A stretch of DNA of 33,302 bases, taken from NCBI GenBank assembly GCA_903844775.1, contig CAIMUZ010000138.1, positions 1-33,302 on the forward strand. Reading direction: 5' to 3'. This document shows positions 1 to 10,169 of the stretch, piece by piece. Position numbers and translations under genes: made by a program. The notes below the pieces were generated by a model. The model was given only the letters and a program-made list of their open reading frames with translations. It was not told where the DNA came from and did not search any database. The stretch comes from an uncultured Burkholderiales bacterium. Its GTDB lineage: Bacteria; Pseudomonadota; Gammaproteobacteria; Burkholderiales; Burkholderiaceae_C. The number at the start of each line of letters is the position of its first letter. The stretch's first letter is position 1.

Positions 1-100
1 ACACACCGCGTCGCTGCGGAGAGTTTTGCATCGCAGGGCTTTTTGACTTGGTCTTTTCGACCTCGCGCCCCTGACGCACCAATTGATTGATGGTTGGCAT
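1..100 (-). CDS. rpsL: 30S ribosomal protein S12, N-terminal part (gene continues beyond window)
   Basis: Reverse complement of 100..1 reads [34 protein letters not shown], the highly conserved S12 N-terminus. Too short for the ORF track. Confidence 0.97.
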   Translation of the reverse strand, partial: MPTINQLVRQGREVEKTKSKSPAMQNSPQRRGV

Positions 101-106
101 TTAAAA

Positions 107-124
107 AAACGTCCCTAAACGTTT
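107..124 (-). other. Hairpin in rpsL leader with SD-like AGGG in the loop
   Basis: Minus strand AAACGT-TTAGGG-ACGTTT, perfect 6-bp stem, 6 nt before the rpsL ATG (98..100). Confidence 0.55.
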
Positions 125-133
125 GGAATGAAC

Positions 134-166
134 AAAAAAATCTTCTCCGCTCCAAATGCGGAAAAG
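134..166 (-). terminator. Intrinsic-terminator-like hairpin downstream of dacC / in the rpsL leader
   Basis: Minus strand CTTTTCCGC-ATTTGGA-GCGGAGAAG (9 bp, one U-G pair) followed by A and TTTTTTT (134..140). Confidence 0.7.
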
Positions 167-172
167 CCTTCT

Positions 173-201
173 AGTATAGCGTTGGAATAACGCCTGGGCA
201 A
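173..201 (-). promoter_or_regulatory. Predicted sigma-70 promoter of the rpsL (str) operon
   Basis: Minus strand TTGCCC (201..196), 17-nt spacer, TATACT (178..173), upstream of rpsL. Confidence 0.75.
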
Positions 202-252
202 AAATTTCTACGCCAGGTCTTTCAAGGACAAGTTTGCAAGTGCCAACTTTCC

Positions 253-1494
253 TTATTTGACCCACAAACGCAAAGCATCCCATGCGCGGCCTAGCACGCC
301 AGCTTGTTCAACGCCGTCCAAAGCCTGCAAAGGCATGTCGACCCAAAACTGATCGCCCCTGAATACTTTGAGGCTTCCGATGGTTTGACCTTGGGTCACA
401 GGCGCGACCAACGGGTCTGGTCGAACCAATTGAATTTTAATCTGCGAGGCCGAGCCCGTCGGCACCGCAACGACCAGTGCATCGGCCCGGCCCAACTTGA
501 TTGTTGAAGACTTGCCCTTCCAAATTGCGGGTGTGGCAACGGCCTGCCCCGCATCGAATAACTTCACCGCCTCAAAAGCGGTGTACCCCCAATTGAGCAA
601 TTTTTGGGCTTCATTGGCGCGCGCAATTTCGCTGCTGGTGCCCAAAACAATGGCCATCAGCCTGCGTGAGCCCACATTGGGAAAGTCTCGCTTGGCCGTT
701 GCAACCAAACAATAGCCTGCCGCGTCCGTGTAGCCGGTTTTCAAACCGTCGACTGTGGGGTCTTTGAACAACAACAAATTTCGATTGCTGTCGTTTGCGG
801 CTGGCGTACCGGGATAGCGGTATTTTTTAATGGCGTAAGTTCCCACATACTCTGGGAAGTCGCGCATCAACCGCGTTGCCAAAGTGGCCAAATCACGCGC
901 CGTGGTGATATGCCCAGCCTCCGTGAGACCCTCTGGGTTTTTATAGCTGGTGTTCTTCATCCCCAAAACTTTGGCTTGGTCGTTCATCAGCTCTACAAAG
1001 CGCTCTACTGTCCCGGCCACACCTTCTGCCAAGACCATGGTGGCATCGTTGCCCGACTGAACAATCATGCCCTTGATCAGGTCTTCCACCGGCACCTTCA
1101 TCTTGGGATCAATGAACATGCGCGAGCCTGGCATTTTCCATGCGCGTTCGCTCACACTAAAAGTTTGTTTCATGTCGATTTTTTTCGACTTCAAGGCATC
1201 AAATACCAAATAGGCACTCATGAGCTTGGTCAGTGAAGCTGGCTCCACGGGCATGTCCAAATCTTTGGATGCCAATATTTGATTGGCCGTGAAATCCAAT
1301 AGCAAATAGGCACGCGCCGCCACCTCGGGTGCCTGTGGCGCAGCCGACTGTGCCATGGCATGCTGGGGAAATAGCCCGCAGATTAGAACCAAGCTCAAAG
1401 CGGTACTCGTGGCAGCAAACCTTGCAGCACACTTGGCCACAATCTTGGCATCCGACTTAAGAGCACTGCGCGATTTCAAAAACAAATTGAACAT
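253..1494 (-). CDS. dacC: D-alanyl-D-alanine carboxypeptidase (PBP5/6 family)
   Basis: ORF with signal peptide, SxxK motif (EPASLTKLMSAY), SGN motif (VQSGNDATMVLAE), KTG motif (DGLKTGYTDAAGYC) and C-terminal PBP5 domain. Confidence 0.93.
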   Translation of the reverse strand: MFNLFLKSRSALKSDAKIVAKCAARFAATSTALSLVLICGLFPQHAMAQSAAPQAPEVAARAYLLLDFTANQILASKDLDMPVEPASLTKLMSAYLVFDALKSKKIDMKQTFSVSERAWKMPGSRMFIDPKMKVPVEDLIKGMIVQSGNDATMVLAEGVAGTVERFVELMNDQAKVLGMKNTSYKNPEGLTEAGHITTARDLATLATRLMRDFPEYVGTYAIKKYRYPGTPAANDSNRNLLLFKDPTVDGLKTGYTDAAGYCLVATAKRDFPNVGSRRLMAIVLGTSSEIARANEAQKLLNWGYTAFEAVKLFDAGQAVATPAIWKGKSSTIKLGRADALVVAVPTGSASQIKIQLVRPDPLVAPVTQGQTIGSLKVFRGDQFWVDMPLQALDGVEQAGVLGRAWDALRLWVK

Positions 1495-1531
1495 GGTGAA
1501 TTTTTAGAAATTTTTTTAAATTTGCGTCTGC

Positions 1532-2197
1532 TCAGTCTCGCAAATGCCGGCTGACCAAAGATCGCAATAAAGGCAGTTGGCCGTGGAAAAAATGTTCCAC
1601 GCCAGGGATGACCGTGACGGGCAGTGACTGCGGACGCGCCCAATCCAAGACGCTGGCAAGTGGCACCGTATCGTCCACCTCGCCATGAACCACCAGTGTT
1701 TTGTCATGGAGTTCTGCAGGGATGGGGGGCACTTGAAAACGCGAAGCCGCGGTGCCGACCAACACCACTTTGTCGAGCTTGGCAATGGCCTCCAAGTCGC
1801 ACGCCAATTGAGCGACAGCCAGACTCGTGACATGTGCACCAAAGGAAAATCCCGCGAGCGCAATCGACGTGCTGAGGGAGCCTGTCAGTTCATTGGCAGC
1901 AGCTCGGCTTTGAGCGATCACGCTCATCAAGTCCGCTAGCTCGCCACGACCCTCGTCATAGGTGCCAGCGCTCTCGCCAACGCCTCGAAAGTTGAAGCGA
2001 ATGGCGCGCCAACCGTTTTGAACAAAGGCTTTGGCCAAAGTTTGAACCACTTTGTTTTGCATGGTTCCGCCAAACAAAGGATGTGGGTGAGAAATAACGG
2101 CTGCGCCTTTGATGGGCATGCCCTCTGGCGTGTCACAAAGTCCTTCAATAACGCCCGCAGGGCCCTGAAAACGTATTCGCTGGGTTGCGGAATTCAT
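1532..2197 (-). CDS. alpha/beta hydrolase (serine aminopeptidase-like)
   Basis: HPHPLFGGTMQNKVV, nucleophile elbow GFSFGA, HGEVDDTVPL, EHFFHG. Confidence 0.88.
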   Translation of the reverse strand: MNSATQRIRFQGPAGVIEGLCDTPEGMPIKGAAVISHPHPLFGGTMQNKVVQTLAKAFVQNGWRAIRFNFRGVGESAGTYDEGRGELADLMSVIAQSRAAANELTGSLSTSIALAGFSFGAHVTSLAVAQLACDLEAIAKLDKVVLVGTAASRFQVPPIPAELHDKTLVVHGEVDDTVPLASVLDWARPQSLPVTVIPGVEHFFHGQLPLLRSLVSRHLRD

Positions 2198-2577
2198 CAG
2201 CGTCCTGCATCAGGCGGCGTCAATAAGCGCTCGACAATTTGTCCATTTTTGAGGTGGCTTTCAATGATTTCATCAATGTCTGTGTTGTCCACAAAACTGT
2301 ACCAAGTGCCTTGTGGGTAAACGACTGCGATGGGCCCGCCTGCACATCGATCAAAGCATCCCGCCTTGTTCACTCTGACTTTGCCTTTGCCCGACAAACC
2401 CATTTCTTTGATGCGCATTTTGCAATGGTCAAAGGCTGTCTGCGCGCCATTGAGTGCGCAACAAGCCTCACCGTTTTTTCTTTCGTTCAAGCAAAAAAAT
2501 ATGTGGTGCTCGTAATAAGGGGCAGCGGGTTCGCCGGCCTGTGTCGTTGCCGACTTGGGAAAATTGTTTTCGCTCAT
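2197..2577 (-). CDS. thioredoxin-like [2Fe-2S] ferredoxin domain protein
   Basis: HHIFFCLNERKNGEACC...VRVNKAGCFDRCAGGPIAVVYPQGTWYSFVD pattern. Confidence 0.87.
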   Translation of the reverse strand: MSENNFPKSATTQAGEPAAPYYEHHIFFCLNERKNGEACCALNGAQTAFDHCKMRIKEMGLSGKGKVRVNKAGCFDRCAGGPIAVVYPQGTWYSFVDNTDIDEIIESHLKNGQIVERLLTPPDAGR

Positions 2578-3677
2578 TCGCCCATTTTAGATGGACGCGA
2601 GGCAGATAAATGGCGCATCAGATAAGCCATCAGTACAAAGGGCCAAAGCCAGCCGATCCACTGGATCAGGCCATGAAACCGGATGAATTGACCCTGCTCC
2701 CAGTTCTGTAAAGTCAAAGCAAAGTAAGCACTCGCTGAAGCGTTGTTCAACAGGGTCAGTTGAAGCACCAAGCCCACCAAGGCTAAAACCTGCAGTGTTT
2801 TCTCTTTCAACCACATCATCGGTAGCGCAAAAATTGCGGCCATGAACAAGGCCAATTGCACGGGGGCATTGATCCAGCCCCAAGCATGGGCAGGGCCATA
2901 AGTGAGGGCCGCCGATAAGCCCGTGAAGCCGATACCGAAGGTCAGAAGCAAAAACCAAGCGATGACTTTTTGGTGCAATTGACGAATCAAACTGAACGCC
3001 AACATGCAGGGAATGAGTTGCCCCAAATTGACACACAAAGCTTCATAAATTGGCAGCAATGGTTGCAACTCAACCTCTCGGACCGGTAACCAATCTAGCC
3101 AGAGCGTGTCTTGAAGGCGCAAGGCCAAAGCATCTTCTGTTCGCTCTAAAACTTGTCCCAAGCCTAGCGGCACAGGTGCAGGAAATAACAAGGCAACGGG
3201 CCATAAAGCCAGAAGGACCAAAGAACCCTTGGCCTCTGGCAGAAACCAATTGGCACGAAAGCGGCTCCATCGATTCAGAAATCCAAAACGCTCTAACGTC
3301 CAGGCCAAATTGGCACCTAAAAATACGCCCAAGGTGTTGAGCCCCCAGTCGACATTGGAGGGCACCCTGACGGGCAGGAAAAGTTGCAAGGATTCCATGC
3401 TCAAGGCAAGCAGAGAGCCCAGCGACAAGGCGAGTGCGACTGCCGGCAAATGACGGGCACTGCGGCGCAATGCCAAAGTCACAATGAACCCAAGGGGCGC
3501 ATAACCCAATACATTGGACATCACATCAAATCCGGTCCAATAGCGCGGCCAAGGCGCAAACAGAAATGCAGTCCAATCGACACCTTGAGAACGCCAGTTT
3601 TCAAAGGGGTACAAGCTGGCATAAACAATCAATGCCGCATAAATTCCAGCCAATGGCCATGCTGCGGTCTTTTGCAT
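2574..3677 (-). CDS. VanZ-like family membrane protein
   Basis: YASLYPFENWR...DVMSNVLGYAPLGFIV...ALSMESLQLFLPVRVPSNVDWGLNTLGVFLGA; multi-TM. Confidence 0.8.
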   Translation of the reverse strand: MQKTAAWPLAGIYAALIVYASLYPFENWRSQGVDWTAFLFAPWPRYWTGFDVMSNVLGYAPLGFIVTLALRRSARHLPAVALALSLGSLLALSMESLQLFLPVRVPSNVDWGLNTLGVFLGANLAWTLERFGFLNRWSRFRANWFLPEAKGSLVLLALWPVALLFPAPVPLGLGQVLERTEDALALRLQDTLWLDWLPVREVELQPLLPIYEALCVNLGQLIPCMLAFSLIRQLHQKVIAWFLLLTFGIGFTGLSAALTYGPAHAWGWINAPVQLALFMAAIFALPMMWLKEKTLQVLALVGLVLQLTLLNNASASAYFALTLQNWEQGQFIRFHGLIQWIGWLWPFVLMAYLMRHLSASRPSKMGE

Positions 3678-3689
3678 GGTCCGTGCGGC

Positions 3690-4118
3690 TTAAAACGGCT
3701 TGACGACAACAAAGATCACCACGGCCACCAGCATCACGACAGGAATCTCGTTAAACCAGCGGTACCAGACGTGACTGTGGGTGTTTTGATTGTTTTCAAA
3801 TTGACGCACCAAGCGGCCGCACACATGGTGGTAAGCCATGATTAAAACCACAACGGCGAGTTTGGCATGCATCCACGCATTGCCGGGTCCCCATCCAATG
3901 CCAACACCCCACCAAAGCCAAACACCCAAGGCAATTGCGGGTACGGACAAAATGGTGGTGAATCGCATTAACTTACGGGCCATCAGAAGCAAGCGGTCAC
4001 GCTCTGCATCAGACCCCTCAGGAACCATGGCCAAATTGACAAAGATTCTGGGCAGATAAAACAGGCCGGCAAACCAGCTGGCCACGAAAACAATGTGAAA
4101 GGCTTTAATCCATAGCAT
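3690..4118 (-). CDS. hemJ: HemJ-like protoporphyrinogen oxidase / CopD-family membrane protein (start trimmed from 4178 to MLWIKAF)
   Basis: MLWIKAFHIVFVASWFAGLFYLPRIFV, WMHAKLAVVVLIMAYHH and RWFNEIPVVML...KPF are HemJ-type signatures; divergent from hemB. Confidence 0.78.
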   Translation of the reverse strand: MLWIKAFHIVFVASWFAGLFYLPRIFVNLAMVPEGSDAERDRLLLMARKLMRFTTILSVPAIALGVWLWWGVGIGWGPGNAWMHAKLAVVVLIMAYHHVCGRLVRQFENNQNTHSHVWYRWFNEIPVVMLVAVVIFVVVKPF

Positions 4119-4194
4119 GGCGAGAGTGTAGCCTCGGCCTTTGGTTGGAGACAAGGCTGAAAAACTGATTTGAGTCAAGAAATCTTGCCCCTAA

Positions 4195-5250
<1,056 letters not shown>

Positions 5251-5286
5251 GTCCTTATTTTCTAGCCCATCAACCAAGAGTCTCAC

Positions 5287-6447
5287 GTGCGCGTCTTTAC
5301 TGTCTCAGGCCAGCATGTGCAGGATGAATTGACTCTGCCTCTGGCGTTGCCCGACAATGGATTTATTTGGCTCGCATGCTCAAGGAATTATTTCGCATCT
5401 GAGCAACAGGCGATACAGCAAGCATTGCTACGTTTGACGGGGCACAGCTTGCTTGATTTGCACATTTCAGACTTGCGCAACGAACAACTTCCTTCTCGCT
5501 TTGATTTAACGTCTTATTACGATGTTTTGGTGTTTCGCCGACTGGCCCGTTTACAGAGAGAAGCCGTATCAACCACTGGCCCAGACCTGAAAAAATCAAA
5601 GGGAAAATTAACGGGGCCGCCCGCATTGCGCAGAGTCGATACCAGCCCCATTGGATTTGCCATCTTTGACAAAGTATTGCTCACGGTTCATCCTGAAGAC
5701 TGCGCCATTCAAGAAGGCTATGCCTCTCGACTGATGGCGGCCAGCAAAGACGTGAGCGCGTCTACATCGACCTCATCACGGACACATGTCTCGGAAGCTG
5801 ACGAGCGGTCAACGGGTGCACGAGGTATACCCGTCAGCCCTGCAGACATGATGCTGCGCATGGTGAGTCAGGTGGTCGATGCGTATTTGGATTTAAGGCG
5901 AGATCTCACGCGTCAGCTTGACCACTGGCAGGCCGAGTTGATCCACCCTGACACTCGTTTCAACAATTGGTCTGCGCTGTTAGAGGCTCGGCTGTCTCTG
6001 CACCACCTCGACGAGATTTGTGAAGACCAACGAAGCAGCATGCAAGATTGGCTGGAGTCACTTAACACTTGGACACTCCCTAGCGCCAGCGCTTTGCTTA
6101 AAGAACATGAAATTTTGAAGGTGCGCAGCCGTGATGTCGTGGAGCACATCGACCGCGTGGTTCATCACGTGCGGCGCTTAGAGCAAAGCATCGAAACGGC
6201 TGTGCAGATTCACTTCAATGCCCAAAGCAATCGCACCAACGAAACCATGCGAACGCTGACGTCCATCACGGCCATTTTCTTGCCTTTGAATTTGATTGCT
6301 GCGATCTTTGGAATGAACTTTGAATTCATCCCCCTGCTTCACACCCAAACTGGATTTTGGTGGACACTTGGCAGCATGGCCCTGATCGCGCTCACCTTGG
6401 CCCGGCTGTTTTGGCGAAGGCGTTATTTGGCGGGATCCAGCAAATAA
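5287..6447 (+). CDS. corA: CorA-family magnesium/divalent metal transporter
   Basis: C-terminal TM signature IAAIFGMNFEFIP (GMN motif) plus long coiled-coil N-terminal domain; GTG start. Confidence 0.87.
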   Translation: MRVFTVSGQHVQDELTLPLALPDNGFIWLACSRNYFASEQQAIQQALLRLTGHSLLDLHISDLRNEQLPSRFDLTSYYDVLVFRRLARLQREAVSTTGPDLKKSKGKLTGPPALRRVDTSPIGFAIFDKVLLTVHPEDCAIQEGYASRLMAASKDVSASTSTSSRTHVSEADERSTGARGIPVSPADMMLRMVSQVVDAYLDLRRDLTRQLDHWQAELIHPDTRFNNWSALLEARLSLHHLDEICEDQRSSMQDWLESLNTWTLPSASALLKEHEILKVRSRDVVEHIDRVVHHVRRLEQSIETAVQIHFNAQSNRTNETMRTLTSITAIFLPLNLIAAIFGMNFEFIPLLHTQTGFWWTLGSMALIALTLARLFWRRRYLAGSSK

Positions 6448-6450
6448 ACT

Positions 6451-7140
6451 TCAAAGTAAATTGGCTTTGAAAAAGTCGAAGGTTCTTTGTTGGGCCAAAG
6501 CAGCTGCATCGGCTTGCCATGTGCTGCGATGGTTGCAATTGAAACCGTGATCAGCCGGATAGGTATGCACCACTGCCTTGGGATGTGCCAGCTTGAACGC
6601 ATTCACGGAAGCCATTGAAATCCATTTGTCTTCTTCTGCAAAATGCGCCATCAGCGGTACTTTGGATTCGCGCGCAGATTCAGCCTCAGAGGTCATGCCG
6701 CCGCCGTAGTAGGGAGCCGCTGCCGACAAGCCGCTCAACAGGCAGGCTGCTCGCCAAGTCAACAAGCCGCCCCAGCAATAACCCACCACGCCAACTTTGC
6801 CACCACAGATCTGGTGCGCGTGGTCAATGGCCCGTTGAATATCTTCCAATAAAACCTTGGCTGGCAGCGCCTCAGCCGCCGTTTTCAAAGCCATGCCTGC
6901 GTTTCTGTCGGCCTCGTCATAGCCCAACTCCACATTGGCTTGAAGACGGTGAAACATAGCGGGTGCAATGGCCAGGTAACCCTCTTTTGCGTAGGCATCG
7001 GCCACTTCGCGAATGTGTGCATTGACGCCAAAAATTTCTTGAATAACCACCACCGCAGCCTTTGCAGGTGTTGAAGCTTGCGCCACGTAGGCTGGAATAG
7101 ATTGGCCGTCAGCGGCATCGAGTTGAATGAATGTTCCCAT
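6451..7140 (-). CDS. dienelactone hydrolase family protein
   Basis: VVVIQEIFGVNAHIREVADAYAKEGYLAIAP, GYCWGG, YPADHGFNC. Confidence 0.93.
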   Translation of the reverse strand: MGTFIQLDAADGQSIPAYVAQASTPAKAAVVVIQEIFGVNAHIREVADAYAKEGYLAIAPAMFHRLQANVELGYDEADRNAGMALKTAAEALPAKVLLEDIQRAIDHAHQICGGKVGVVGYCWGGLLTWRAACLLSGLSAAAPYYGGGMTSEAESARESKVPLMAHFAEEDKWISMASVNAFKLAHPKAVVHTYPADHGFNCNHRSTWQADAAALAQQRTFDFFKANLL

Positions 7141-7160
7141 GATGATCCTCTTTAAAAAAT

Positions 7161-7763
7161 TTATTTGGCAAGTGCGCGTTCAACAAAATCAAGTCTGTCT
7201 TGGCCCCAGAAAATTTCTTCATCCAAGACATAACTGGGCGCGCCAAAGACGCCTGCATCAATGGCCATCTGAGTGTATTTTTCATACTGCACTTGGACTG
7301 CCTGACTGTGTGATTGCTCCAAACATCCAGCTGGCAATTGGTGTTCTGTGAGCAATTCTGCCAATGTCTTTTCGTCTGCAATGTTGCGCTGCTGTGACCA
7401 CACCGCAGCCAACACCGCGCCACTGATTTTCATGGCCGCTGCCGCGCCAGCGGCCATGTCAACGGCAATGATCAATTTGGCGGCGTCATCGCCACTGACC
7501 GGAAAAAATGTCGGCTTCAGGTGCAAAGGCGCGCCTAGCCATTTGCTGAATCTTGCAATTTCAGTGAGCCGGTAAGCCTGCCGCTGCGGCGCTCGTTGAC
7601 CCAAAGGCAAGCCTCCCGAGATGGGGAACACCTTACCGCCCAGATCAATGGGCATGACTCGAACAGATGCGCCCGCATTTTTGAGAATTGTTTGAAACCG
7701 TTGATGCCCCAAATAAGCCCAAGGGCTTTGGGGGGCGAAGTAATAGTCGACTGTGTGACTCAC
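7161..7763 (-). CDS. 2-hydroxychromene-2-carboxylate isomerase / DsbA-family protein
   Basis: VDYYFAPQSPWAYLGHQRF...GVFGAPSYVLDEEIFWGQDRLDFVERAL. Confidence 0.9.
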   Translation of the reverse strand: MSHTVDYYFAPQSPWAYLGHQRFQTILKNAGASVRVMPIDLGGKVFPISGGLPLGQRAPQRQAYRLTEIARFSKWLGAPLHLKPTFFPVSGDDAAKLIIAVDMAAGAAAAMKISGAVLAAVWSQQRNIADEKTLAELLTEHQLPAGCLEQSHSQAVQVQYEKYTQMAIDAGVFGAPSYVLDEEIFWGQDRLDFVERALAK

Positions 7764-7844
7764 AAGGTGCTCCTATTTAAGGTAATCTGTTTGGCCTGAG
7801 CCTTCTGTTTTAACAGTTTGGCAACAACTCTGCAGGAGACAAGC

Positions 7845-8591
7845 ATGCGCAAAGTTTTGTTAGTGACAGGTGGTGGCCGCGGCATTGGCGCCGCCACTTG
7901 TATTTTGGCTGCTAAAAAAGGCTGGGCTGTGGCTGTGAACTACACCGCCAATGCCAAAGCCGCTGATGAGGTGGTGGCGCAAATTAAAAAGGCTGGCGGA
8001 GAAGCCATGTCTGTGCATGCCGATGTGTCCAATGAAACTCAAGTATTGGCCATGTTCGAAAAAGTACGGTCGTCGATGGGGCCTTTGCAGGGACTGGTGA
8101 ACAACGCAGGTGTCATTGATGTTTCAGCGCGCTTGGATGAAATGAGCATGGCGCGCTGGCGCCGTATGTTTGACATCAATGTGCTGGGCTCCCTGCTTTG
8201 CGCCCGTGAAGCCATCCTTCAAATGAGTACTCGCCACGGGGGCAAAGGCGGCAGCATTGTCAACTTGTCCAGTGCAGCTGCCCGACTTGGGGCGGCGGGT
8301 CAGTATTTGGACTATGCGGCCGCCAAAGGCGCCATCGATAGTTTTACCTTGGGCTTGTCCAAGGAAGTTGCAGCCGAGGGCATCCGCGTCAATGCCGTTC
8401 GTCCTGGCCTGATCGACACGGACATTCATGCCTCTGGCGGCCTGCCGAACCGAGTCAAGGACTTGGAACATTTGGTGCCTGCCAAACGCGGTGGCACCGC
8501 CATGGAGGTGGCGCAAGCCATCGTTTGGCTGCTTTCCGATGAAGCGAGCTACACCACCATGAGTTTGGTGGATGTCTCTGGCGGCCGATGA
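7845..8591 (+). CDS. SDR family oxidoreductase (start at ATG 7845 after AGGAG)
   Basis: TGGGRGIGA, NNAG, YAAAKGA catalytic motif, VRPGLIDTDIH. Confidence 0.94.
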   Translation: MRKVLLVTGGGRGIGAATCILAAKKGWAVAVNYTANAKAADEVVAQIKKAGGEAMSVHADVSNETQVLAMFEKVRSSMGPLQGLVNNAGVIDVSARLDEMSMARWRRMFDINVLGSLLCAREAILQMSTRHGGKGGSIVNLSSAAARLGAAGQYLDYAAAKGAIDSFTLGLSKEVAAEGIRVNAVRPGLIDTDIHASGGLPNRVKDLEHLVPAKRGGTAMEVAQAIVWLLSDEASYTTMSLVDVSGGR

Positions 8592-8609
8592 AATAACCAA
8601 GCCCTTTAT

Positions 8610-8621
8610 TTAAACGTTTAA
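8610..8621. promoter_or_regulatory. Perfect 12-bp palindrome TTAAACGTTTAA, candidate operator
   Basis: Self-complementary; central AAACGTTT resembles LacI-family operator cores; 34 bp before the mmsA ATG. Confidence 0.4.
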
Positions 8622-8654
8622 CATGCACCTTCAATTTATGTTTTTATCACCTCT

Positions 8655-10163
8655 ATGACCACCTCCATTGCCCATTTCATCTCAGGTCAAGCCAACGCTG
8701 GCAGTTCAAGCAGAAAGCAAGACGTCTTCAATCCAGCCACCGGCGCTGTCACAGCCCATGTCAGTCTTGCCAACACCCAAGATGTCAATCTCGCTGTGGC
8801 TGCTGCGCAAGCGGCATTTCCTTCATGGTCAGACTTGCCACCTTTGCGACGCGCACGCGTCATGTTCAAATTTTTGGAGTTGCTCAATCAAAACCGCGAC
8901 ACGCTGGCGCACATGATCACGGCAGAGCATGGCAAGGTGTTTACCGATGCGCAAGGCGAAGTCTCGCGCGGCATTGACATCGTTGAATTTGCATGCGGCA
9001 TTCCTCAGCTGCTCAAAGGTGATTTCACAGACCAAGTGTCCACCGGTATCGACAACTGGACGCTGCGTCAGCCATTGGGCGTGGTCGCAGGCGTTACGCC
9101 ATTTAACTTTCCAGTCATGGTGCCAATGTGGATGTTTCCCGTGGCCATTGCTTGCGGCAACACCTTTGTCTTAAAGCCAAGCCCGCTTGATCCCAGTCCA
9201 AGCCTGTTCATGGCAGCGCTGCTCAAGCAAGCTGGCTTACCCGATGGCGTTTTCAATGTGGTTCAAGGCGACAAAGAAGCGGTCGATGCATTGGTAGAAC
9301 ACCCCGATGTCAAGGCCGTGAGTTTTGTAGGCTCCACCCCCATTGCCAACAGCTTGTATGAAAACGGTGCCAGACACGGCAAACGCGTTCAAGCTTTGGG
9401 GGGTGCTAAAAATCACATGGTGGTGATGCCAGACGCTGACATTGAGCAGGCTGTTGATGCATTGATCGGTGCAGCCTACGGCTCTGCAGGCGAGCGTTGC
9501 ATGGCCATCAGTGTGGCCGTTTTGGTTGGCGATGTCGCCGAGAAACTCATGCCGCTGTTGTTAGAAAAAACGCGCGCACTCAAAGTTTTAAACGGTACCA
9601 ACTTAGCTGCAGAAATGGGCCCCATTGTCACCGCAGCTGCCAAACAACGCATCACGGGCTACATCGATGCTGGAGTCGCCGAAGGTGCCAAGCTGTTGGT
9701 GGATGGCCGTCAATTTGACGGCGCTCAAGCTGGCGCGGGCTGCGACAAGGGTTTTTGGTTGGGCGGCACTTTGTTTGACAACGTGACCACCGACATGAAG
9801 ATTTACAAAGAAGAAATTTTTGGCCCTGTGCTTTCTTGCGTTCGGGTCAAAGATTTTGGTGAGGCCGTCAAAATCATCAATGATCACGAGTTCGGCAACG
9901 GCGTGAGCTGCTTCACACGCGACGGCAACATCGCGCGTGAATTTTCAAGACGAATCCAAGTCGGCATGGTGGGCATCAATGTGCCTATTCCTGTGCCCAT
10001 GGCTTGGCATGGCTTTGGTGGCTGGAAGCGCAGCTTGTTTGGTGACATGCATGCCTATGGCGAGGAAGGCGTGCGTTTTTACACCAAACAAAAATCAATC
10101 ATGCAGCGCTGGCCAGAGAGCATTGGCAAAGGCGCAGAATTCGTGATGCCCACTTCCAAATAA
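8655..10163 (+). CDS. mmsA: CoA-acylating methylmalonate-semialdehyde dehydrogenase
   Basis: ALDH fold with [83 protein letters not shown]. Confidence 0.93.
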   Translation: MTTSIAHFISGQANAGSSSRKQDVFNPATGAVTAHVSLANTQDVNLAVAAAQAAFPSWSDLPPLRRARVMFKFLELLNQNRDTLAHMITAEHGKVFTDAQGEVSRGIDIVEFACGIPQLLKGDFTDQVSTGIDNWTLRQPLGVVAGVTPFNFPVMVPMWMFPVAIACGNTFVLKPSPLDPSPSLFMAALLKQAGLPDGVFNVVQGDKEAVDALVEHPDVKAVSFVGSTPIANSLYENGARHGKRVQALGGAKNHMVVMPDADIEQAVDALIGAAYGSAGERCMAISVAVLVGDVAEKLMPLLLEKTRALKVLNGTNLAAEMGPIVTAAAKQRITGYIDAGVAEGAKLLVDGRQFDGAQAGAGCDKGFWLGGTLFDNVTTDMKIYKEEIFGPVLSCVRVKDFGEAVKIINDHEFGNGVSCFTRDGNIAREFSRRIQVGMVGINVPIPVPMAWHGFGGWKRSLFGDMHAYGEEGVRFYTKQKSIMQRWPESIGKGAEFVMPTSK

Positions 10164-10169
10164 AACAAT

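Noticed and set aside
101-283. 60-aa minus ORF between rpsL and dacC
   Set aside because: Spans the rpsL promoter, hairpin and leader; no coding character.
7805-7816. CTGTTTTAACAG inverted repeat in the divergent isomerase/SDR intergenic region
   Set aside because: Short AT-rich dyad; possible operator, but nothing beyond chance supports it.
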